Assembly (NCBI RefSeq): GCF_000344805.1
Contig: NC_020453.1
Coordinates: 1,736,001-1,800,000 of the forward strand
Direction of reading: 5' to 3'
Source of the DNA: Bradyrhizobium oligotrophicum S58
Lineage (GTDB): Bacteria; Pseudomonadota; Alphaproteobacteria; Rhizobiales; Xanthobacteraceae
DNA length: 64,000 bases
Shown here: in pieces, positions 58,836 through 64,000 of the stretch
Layout of the letters: each line of letters opens with the position of its first letter
Position numbering within the stretch: position 1 is the first letter of the stretch
Made by a program: the position numbers and the translations under genes
Notes under the pieces: model-generated
The model's input: the letters and a program-made list of their open reading frames with translations, nothing else
Database searches by the model: none
Told to the model about the DNA's origin: nothing

Positions 58836-59738
58836 TCAAGCGGCTAAACACCCGAGTACGTCTGCTCGCTCGAGCGTAGACCTCAGTGCCTCGTCCGACA
58901 CATGAGTATAAATCTCGGTGGTCGCAATACTCGAATGACCGAGCAGCCGTTGAACAAACCGGATGTCCACGCCGCGCTCCATCAAGAGAGTTGCAGCAGT
59001 ATGCCTGAGCATATGCGGTGTAACCCGGCGTCCGTTCTTCTGCTCATATTGACGACGCAGCGCGAGCCGCATCGATTGAGGTCTTAGTGCGGCGCCTCGG
59101 CGGTTGAGAAATAGATTTCCGGCAACACGTCTGTTCTCACGATGCCATGCCAGAAGCCCAAGGAGATCAGCTCGGAGCGAGGGATCCGATATGTAGACCA
59201 TCCGCTCCCGTGCACCCTTCCCGTATATGCGGATCGCTCCCCCATCGGCCACGACGTCCTGAATCGATATTCGGCATAACTCTCCAACCCGAATTCCCGT
59301 CGCGATCATCAATCGCGCTGCGACAAACGTGTGGGAGGCTTTAGCGCTTCCTAATTTTGGTAGGGGAAAGCTTGCCAGAAGCATCGATACCTCGGGTCGG
59401 GACAAGGATCGCGGCAATCTTTTACGCTTTGGAAGCTGGAGCTGCCATTTCGCAAAGGGATCTGTAAGGCTTCCAGTCTTGGCCAGCCGTCTTGTGAACG
59501 CCCGCAGACATGCAAATCGACGCCGGACCGTACCGAGTGCGAGCTTCCTGCGCTCAAGCAAGTCTACGAGATATGTCGCGAGCGTGTCTTCATTGATTGA
59601 AGACACAAGCGGATCTTCTCGCAGGAACCGGCCGAACTCCTTGAGGTCTGCCGTATACGCCGCGATCGTGTGCGGGGAGAGCTGCCTTTCGATAGCGCAG
59701 TATCGCAGAAATTCGTCCGCCGCATTGCTGATGCGCAT
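58836..59738 (-). CDS. Tyrosine recombinase (integrase, XerC/D-like)
   Basis: The 300-residue protein has an N-terminal SAM-like core-binding domain (YCAIERQLSPHTIAAYTADL) and a catalytic domain with all key residues: Arg in GIRVGELC, Lys in YGKGARERMV, HxxR in THMLRHTAATLL (here PHMLRH), the second His in RLLGHSSIATT and the nucleophilic Tyr in EIYTHVS. Two XerC/D proteins normally serve dimer resolution, but this one is beside a low-GC block, so it is probably the integrase of an island. The start at 59738 follows GGAGGGG; a longer frame upstream lacks support. Confidence 0.9.
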   Translation of the reverse strand: MRISNAADEFLRYCAIERQLSPHTIAAYTADLKEFGRFLREDPLVSSINEDTLATYLVDLLERRKLALGTVRRRFACLRAFTRRLAKTGSLTDPFAKWQLQLPKRKRLPRSLSRPEVSMLLASFPLPKLGSAKASHTFVAARLMIATGIRVGELCRISIQDVVADGGAIRIYGKGARERMVYISDPSLRADLLGLLAWHRENRRVAGNLFLNRRGAALRPQSMRLALRRQYEQKNGRRVTPHMLRHTAATLLMERGVDIRFVQRLLGHSSIATTEIYTHVSDEALRSTLERADVLGCLAA

Positions 59739-59862
59739 GGCACCCCTCCAACGCTCGCACCCTACATTTTGGTTCAAGACTACGTCAGCGCCGTAGGGTT
59801 GTACCGGCTAGGTTGGTTAACTGCGCGACCGCGATCCTAGCGATCGCGCCTCAGCGACGGCA

Positions 59863-59878
59863 CATAACTCGGAATTAT
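59863..59878. promoter_or_regulatory. 16-bp inverted repeat, left copy, flanking the GNAT/2OG block
   Basis: CATAACTCGGAATTAT occurs here on the plus strand, 47 bases before the GNAT ATG, and occurs again in inverted orientation at 62172-62187. It is a near-palindrome (ATAA outer arms and central CTCGGAA), so it resembles an operator for a dimeric regulator. Alternatively it marks the ends of a transferred segment. Confidence 0.5.
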
Positions 59879-59924
59879 CATCCTGAAGCACGCAATCGCA
59901 GTTGCAGAATTGGTCATTGCACCA

Positions 59925-60395
59925 ATGTCGATAGCCTACGATAGCGACGAACCGGAGCGCGTCAGCGCCTTGTTCCGAACGATTGTCGACGCACTGCCGT
60001 ACTACAATGAAAGAGCAAAGGCCTCGGCGATATCTAATTACTCCGCCGGTCGACTTCGTCAGAGTGCGTCAACAGATTCAAGCTCGATCCTTGTCGCGCG
60101 CTTCGATACTAGCCTTGTTGGATTCGCCATAAGCAATTTGGATGATGAGACGATCTGGCTGTCTTGGTTTGGCGTGGATCCTGTCTATAGAAGGCGAGGA
60201 ATTGGTGATCGGCTGCTGCAAGCGCTCGATCAACGCGCGCTCTTAACGGGAACGCACAAGCTATGGTGCGATTCACGGACTGACAATGCGGAGTCGAAGG
60301 CAATACTTGCTGGTAATGGATTCCGGCAGATTTGTACCATACCGGACCATTGGTATCGCCAGGATTTTATCCTATGGGAAAAGCGCGTCGGCTGA
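59925..60395 (+). CDS. GNAT-family N-acetyltransferase
   Basis: The 156-residue protein has the acetyl-CoA-binding pattern WLSWFGVDPVYRRRGIGDRLLQ (R/Q-x-x-G-x-G/A form) and the typical C-terminal NAESKAILAGNGF motif. It acetylates a small molecule or protein of unknown identity. The ATG at 59925 is used; an upstream TTG at 59910 would add five residues. It overlaps the next gene by 22 bases. The gene is in AT-rich DNA unlike the rest of the window. Confidence 0.85.
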   Translation: MSIAYDSDEPERVSALFRTIVDALPYYNERAKASAISNYSAGRLRQSASTDSSSILVARFDTSLVGFAISNLDDETIWLSWFGVDPVYRRRGIGDRLLQALDQRALLTGTHKLWCDSRTDNAESKAILAGNGFRQICTIPDHWYRQDFILWEKRVG

Positions 60396-61312
60396 TACTC
60401 CTGGCGCTCAAGAAGCGCGCGCTCTTGCCCATGCTAGCAACCACGGTTGCTATCATCGGCAGTATCTCTGCTGTTCTGGGAATCGTCGATGTCCATTTCG
60501 GACTTTTAGGTACATCGGCTCTAACCCTCGTGGCATTTATTCTGTCAGGGACGTTCCACTTTCGGAAGCTTGGAATCCCGCAAGTCGCGGTCGACGATGT
60601 TATCGGGCCTGCGGAGCAGCCCACTTCGTACATTTTGCATTGCCCGTGTGATATCAAGCTAGCGACAGAGGCAAGTGAACTTGCTGAAGAATGCTACTCG
60701 GGTAGTATTACAATCGAGGCGGCAACGTTCGAGCAACTCCGCGTCAAGAACTCTCTCATTCTATCGTGTTTGACGGACCTTCAGGGTCAATTTATGGGGT
60801 ATTTCGACGTCATTCCGCTGCGCGAGACATTTGGAGAGTCTCTTCTGCGAGGCAACGTCACGGAAAGTCAGATCACACATGAGGACGTTCTCTCCCCGGC
60901 GGAGATGAAAACGTGCAAGTATCTCTTTGTTTCCGGCATTGCCGCCAAGCAACCTGATTCGTACCTCGGCCGGCGCAGTGCGAGCGTTCTCGTTTGGGCG
61001 CTTCTGAAATATTTGGATAGGCATTATGGGCGTTCAAACCCTCTGGTATTTGCGCTGGCTGCGACAGAGGAAGGTGACAAGCTATTGCAGCGATTCAAAC
61101 TTCAGCTGGCGCCCGGAACATTAGCTCGACGCGATCGCTATAGACTGTATTCGCTGGCACTTTCCCACGACGAAATTATTCGGCGACTCGCGTGCGTTCC
61201 GAACTGGGAGCAGTTGTGTGATCTGCCCTGGGGCGGGAACGCGGGTAAGCAAAGGAAAATTGGACGGGGGCGGCCAGTCCTACCAGAGACTAAGGCGTTG
61301 AGCTTGGCGTAG
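60374..61312 (+). CDS. Membrane-anchored GNAT-like protein
   Basis: The 312-residue protein has two N-terminal hydrophobic segments (about 17-38 and 41-61, for example ALLPMLATTVAIIGSISAVL and FGLLGTSALTLVAFILSG) and a cytosolic part (80-300) that has the spacing of a GNAT fold: YFDVIPLRETFGESLL, YLFVSGIAAKQPDSY, VLVWALLKYLDRHY, FALAATEEGDKLLQRFKLQL. The acetyl-CoA loop is degenerate, so activity is uncertain. It overlaps the GNAT gene by 22 bases and is convergent with a 2OG oxygenase gene 14 bases away. Confidence 0.6.
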   Translation: MGKARRLILLALKKRALLPMLATTVAIIGSISAVLGIVDVHFGLLGTSALTLVAFILSGTFHFRKLGIPQVAVDDVIGPAEQPTSYILHCPCDIKLATEASELAEECYSGSITIEAATFEQLRVKNSLILSCLTDLQGQFMGYFDVIPLRETFGESLLRGNVTESQITHEDVLSPAEMKTCKYLFVSGIAAKQPDSYLGRRSASVLVWALLKYLDRHYGRSNPLVFALAATEEGDKLLQRFKLQLAPGTLARRDRYRLYSLALSHDEIIRRLACVPNWEQLCDLPWGGNAGKQRKIGRGRPVLPETKALSLA

Positions 61313-61326
61313 TGATCCGATGGCCG

Positions 61327-62193
61327 CTATTGATCGGAAATCCATTCCGAGAGACCGAAGCGCTCAGAGTTCTTCAGCACTCGTTCGCCAATGTTCACGC
61401 TTCGATTGATGTCAGATAGTCGCCAAGGGCGACATCGCGCTGGATTCATGTCGGCAAAGAAGAGGATTGACCGGCGGCTTGAGTGCGATTCAATCTTTCG
61501 AACTCGATGGTAGGCTGGGCTGATCGCTCCGGCCGTCATAAGCCACAGAATTTCACCCGCCATGACTAGAATATGTCGTCCCGAAGGCGTTACTGGCCTG
61601 AAATCGCTTCCCGATTGAAGTTCGAGGCCCGCTTCGGCGATTGACATAACCGTAAGAAGGCAACCATCCTCGTGTAAGTCATTTATAAAGTCAGCTTTCG
61701 TGAGAGATGGCCGCGAGTAGTTGAATTGAAGCAAGGACCATTTTTTGAACGAGCCGAGAAGATCTGTCTGATTGTCGTAGTTTCCAAATCGGACTGCGAG
61801 TCTTGAGGCAATGTCTTCTGCTACGCGCTCAAAGCTGTCGAAGACTGGCAGCATCGCAATGTGCAGCGAGTTTGCTAGTGTAGACAGCTTTCTCTCTGGG
61901 CTGGGTACACGGTAGCTCACCGTGAACGATTCGACCTCATCGAGGTGACTGCTCGAGGCGGAGTATTCAGTCCCGTAGGGACGATAGCCGTTATCAAGAG
62001 GAAGTCGGTCGCGAAGCTTACTTGTTAGATCGGCCTCAAAGAAGCGATCTCCGGCTTCAAAGGCCGGCTTTATGAGATCCTGGAATGCACCCGGGACTTC
62101 CAGGATCGCAAACCCCTCCCTCTCAATCTCGTCGATGCATCCGTCACTTATCGGGAGGTCGGAAGGCATGCATAATTCCGAGTTATGCTTCAT
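61327..62193 (-). CDS. 2-oxoglutarate/Fe(II)-dependent oxygenase (isopenicillin N synthase-like)
   Basis: The 288-residue protein has the Fe-binding HxD in FINDLHEDGCLLTVM, the distal His in SPAYHRVRKI, and the RxS motif of 2-oxoglutarate binding in HSSRRSILFFAD, in the order and spacing of IPNS-like oxygenases. The N-terminal domain matches DIOX_N (EIEREGFAILEVPGAFQDLI). It would hydroxylate, desaturate or cyclise a small molecule. The start at 62193 has GAGGG 8 bases upstream; a second ATG at 62169 would place the 16-bp repeat at 62172 upstream of the gene. It is convergent with the GNAT pair. Confidence 0.83.
   Translation of the reverse strand: MKHNSELCMPSDLPISDGCIDEIEREGFAILEVPGAFQDLIKPAFEAGDRFFEADLTSKLRDRLPLDNGYRPYGTEYSASSSHLDEVESFTVSYRVPSPERKLSTLANSLHIAMLPVFDSFERVAEDIASRLAVRFGNYDNQTDLLGSFKKWSLLQFNYSRPSLTKADFINDLHEDGCLLTVMSIAEAGLELQSGSDFRPVTPSGRHILVMAGEILWLMTAGAISPAYHRVRKIESHSSRRSILFFADMNPARCRPWRLSDINRSVNIGERVLKNSERFGLSEWISDQ
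62172..62187. promoter_or_regulatory. 16-bp inverted repeat, right copy
   Basis: ATAATTCCGAGTTATG, the exact reverse complement of the copy at 59863-59878. If the oxygenase gene starts at 62193 it covers its codons 3-8; if it starts at 62169 it is immediately upstream. Both copies point into the three-gene block. Confidence 0.5.
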
Positions 62194-62746
62194 TGGAATG
62201 CCCTCTATGCTATCGCCTGGAGAGCAAAAAACAATCCCTCAACCGCTAATTTAGATGACCAACCCGAGGGGCAGTGCGACCGCCCTAGATCGGCCTCGCG
62301 ATCGCCCCCATAAACCAGTAAGCCAGAATGCGCTTGTGGAATTACGGTGACGCTCCACGGCAAGGCCTTCTCTCCCTCCGTTCCTGCCCGACGGGCAATT
62401 CCCATATCCCCGTCATGCGCCAACTGCCCGTCGAGCCAGTTTGTCGCACGCGCTGGGCTTGCCACGTCGGGCAAATCACCTCGATGATCCCGGCCATCCC
62501 GTTCGCGATGAAGAGGGGCGTTTCGGCCGATCGTCACGAGGCGTAGCAGCGGGGAGCGGTGGACGTATCGGGCTTGGGGCTCTGCATCTCGCGGGCCGGC
62601 GAGCAAGTCTGGTGCGGACGGTCAAGTCGTAGGGTCCTGGCATCCCGATGCCGATGTCCCGCGCAACGCGCGCAAGCGCGTTGTCGCGAACGGTGACCAG
62701 AAAGCCCGGCGCACCGGGGAGACTACGAAGCAGCCGTAAAACCATC
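62194..62746. other. Intergenic region, no recognised gene
   Basis: About 550 bases before the structured repeat at 62747. Frames here have no family resemblance; the sequence looks like the degenerate part of a Bradyrhizobium intergenic repeat, and GC content rises back to the chromosomal level. Confidence 0.35.
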
Positions 62747-62852
62747 GCGCAGGGAAGGCCGGGTCATTCCGGCTGTACCTGTGGTTCCTGCCCCGTGCAA
62801 TTTTTCCGCACGGGGGCCACGGGCCTCAGCCGAGGCTCGGCCTTCCCTGCGC
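62747..62852. repeat. Structured intergenic repeat with nested hairpins
   Basis: Outer arms GCGCAGGGAAGGCC (62747-62760) and its complement (62839-62852) enclose an inner hairpin CCCCGTGC/GCACGGGG (62791-62815) with a T-rich loop. Elements of this shape are dispersed in Bradyrhizobium genomes. The following 315 bases to 63167 hold no recognised gene; their 3' end probably contains the promoter of the Lys/Pro-rich gene. Confidence 0.6.
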
Positions 62853-63167
62853 CCTCTGATCGAAGGAGGGGCACGACCCCCGTAAACCTCGGGCGCAATT
62901 GCGCTGCGAGACAACATTGTGCTGTCCGCCGAGCAGATCGGCGACGGCGTCACCGCCGGCCGGGATCGAACGGCTGCGTGACCCGCGCGGGGCACCGAGC
63001 GATGATTATTCGGGCACCGCTTGCCACATCTGCTCCACTTTGTCGGCGCAAATCCGCCCCGGATGAATCCCTAAAACTCAGGTAAGCCCTTCAAAAGTAA
63101 GATTTTGGCAATCAATCAAACGCTAACTAAGGTTACCAAGGGCTCAACGTCATCTGGAGACTTGAAC

Positions 63168-64000
63168 GTGAGCGAGCAAAAGGCCGAACAGACCAGCCTT
63201 GGCGTGGCCAGTGCTGAGACGGCGCCGAAGACCTCCGCGTCCCCCGACGTTACCGATAACGCCGTGCCGGCGATCGCACCGGTCGCACAGGCGATGATCT
63301 CGCCCGATCACGAAGCGCCGGCGGCCGATCGGCCCAGCTTCGACGAGAAAGCCGCGGTCATCGACGTTCCCGCCGTGGCGCCCGAGGCCAAGCCCGCGCT
63401 GGTCGTCGTAGAGGCCGCGAGGGCCGAAACCAAGTCTGAGTCCAAGCCTGAGAGCCCGCCCGCGGCGGCCAAGGTCGAGCCGGTCAAGGCTGACGTCACG
63501 AAAGCCGGGCAGGCGACGTTGGAGCCGGAGGTCGGCAAGGCGGAGCCCAAGCGGCTCGACCTGGTCAAGTCCGACAAGACCAGGTCCGACAAGGTCAAGC
63601 CGGAGACGGCCAAAGCCGAGGCGATCAAGACCGATGCGATCAAGCCCAGTGTTGCCAAGGCGGACCAGCTCAAGGCCTCTGTCGGCCAGGGCACGCCCGG
63701 CCAGAGCGTTCCCAAGCCGCCTTCGACGATCCTGGATCTGATCAGGACCGAGCCGGTCAAGTCGGAGCCGATCAAGACCGCCGTGGCGGGCGACCTCCTC
63801 AGGGTCGAAACGCCCAAGCTGTCGGCGCTGGCCACCAACGCTCCGAAGATCGGCCCGATGGCGACCACCGCGTCCAAACCCGAGGCGCCGATCAAGCCGG
63901 ACGCGCCGAGCAAGCCGGCGGCCGCCGCGAAGCCGGAGACCGTGGCGAAGACAGAGACCGTGGCCAGGCCAGAAGCTGTGGCCAAGCCAGAGGTGTCCGT
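63168..64000 (+). CDS. Lys/Pro/Ala/Glu-rich repetitive protein, N-terminal part (end outside window)
   Basis: The frame from GTG 63168 is open to the end of the window (277 codons) and is not closed by a stop. It is made of repeated short units of the type PVKAD, KPETAKAEAIK, EPIKT, AKPETVAK, with few hydrophobic or aromatic residues and no signal peptide. The composition recalls TolA- or histone H1-like linker regions. GGAGA lies 7 bases before the GTG. No fold or function can be assigned; a folded domain may follow beyond the window. Confidence 0.62.
   Translation, partial: MSEQKAEQTSLGVASAETAPKTSASPDVTDNAVPAIAPVAQAMISPDHEAPAADRPSFDEKAAVIDVPAVAPEAKPALVVVEAARAETKSESKPESPPAAAKVEPVKADVTKAGQATLEPEVGKAEPKRLDLVKSDKTRSDKVKPETAKAEAIKTDAIKPSVAKADQLKASVGQGTPGQSVPKPPSTILDLIRTEPVKSEPIKTAVAGDLLRVETPKLSALATNAPKIGPMATTASKPEAPIKPDAPSKPAAAAKPETVAKTETVARPEAVAKPEVS

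Noticed and set aside
58836..59738. XerC/XerD chromosome dimer resolution role for the recombinase
   Set aside because: Possible by sequence, but its position beside low-GC genes makes an island integrase more likely; not decidable without the genome.

Overview
The window looks like chromosomal DNA of an alphaproteobacterium, most probably Bradyrhizobium. It is very GC-rich almost throughout, has dense operons, carries the palindromic intergenic repeats common in that genus, and has a typical Bradyrhizobium gene mix: many ABC transporters, chemoreceptors, two-component systems, Omp25-like porins and LemA/TPM proteins. The gas vesicle genes at the left edge point to the photosynthetic Bradyrhizobium clade (ORS278/BTAi1-like), where gvp clusters are known; this assignment is inference, since no rRNA or housekeeping marker is present.

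Layout. 1-2.6 kb: end of a gas vesicle cluster (gvpF/L, a GvpA-family minor protein, a second gvpF/L, gvpK, then gvpA). 2.8-6.5 kb: a peptidoglycan hydrolase and an Omp25-like porin with a very large Asp/His-rich loop. 6.6-14.2 kb: a Cache-type chemoreceptor, an AcoR-like regulator without an AAA+ domain, an aldehyde dehydrogenase with a matching palindromic operator, and a two-gene Aer-like system (PAS protein plus chemoreceptor). 14.3-20.2 kb: an orphan Rieske ferredoxin, a decayed gene fragment, and a minus-strand sugar operon (xylulokinase, ABC ATPase, permease, binding protein). 20.4-35.8 kb: a beta-trefoil-like protein, a catabolic block (SDR, AtuA-like, GMC oxidoreductase, gamma-glutamyltransferase, D-aminoacylase fused by overlap to a COG0523 metallochaperone), a diguanylate cyclase, a membrane J-domain/TPR protein, a DapA-family aldolase and an orphan CoxL-like molybdenum hydroxylase subunit.

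35.9-43.1 kb: a TctDE-like two-component pair divergent from a nitrate/sulfonate/taurine-type ABC operon, then a second OmpR/EnvZ-like pair. 43.2-53.8 kb: a small secreted Cys/Gly protein, the LemA-TPM-TPM set, a WYL regulator divergent from a glutathione S-transferase around a perfect palindrome, a polytopic membrane protein, a secreted beta-helix protein, and an aromatic-acid type MFS transporter divergent from an FAD hydroxylase.

53.9-64.0 kb is an accessory-looking region with lower GC and sparser genes: small hypotheticals, a lone receiver and a receiver-HWE kinase with near-identical receiver motifs, a secreted PRC-barrel protein, a tyrosine recombinase, and beyond it an AT-rich three-gene block (GNAT acetyltransferase, membrane-anchored GNAT-like protein, convergent 2-oxoglutarate/Fe(II) oxygenase) whose two outer ends carry the same 16-bp sequence in inverted orientation. 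This block is the best candidate for an undescribed system. The window ends in a Lys/Pro/Ala/Glu-rich open frame that runs off the edge. I saw no rRNA, tRNA, CRISPR array or complete insertion sequence.
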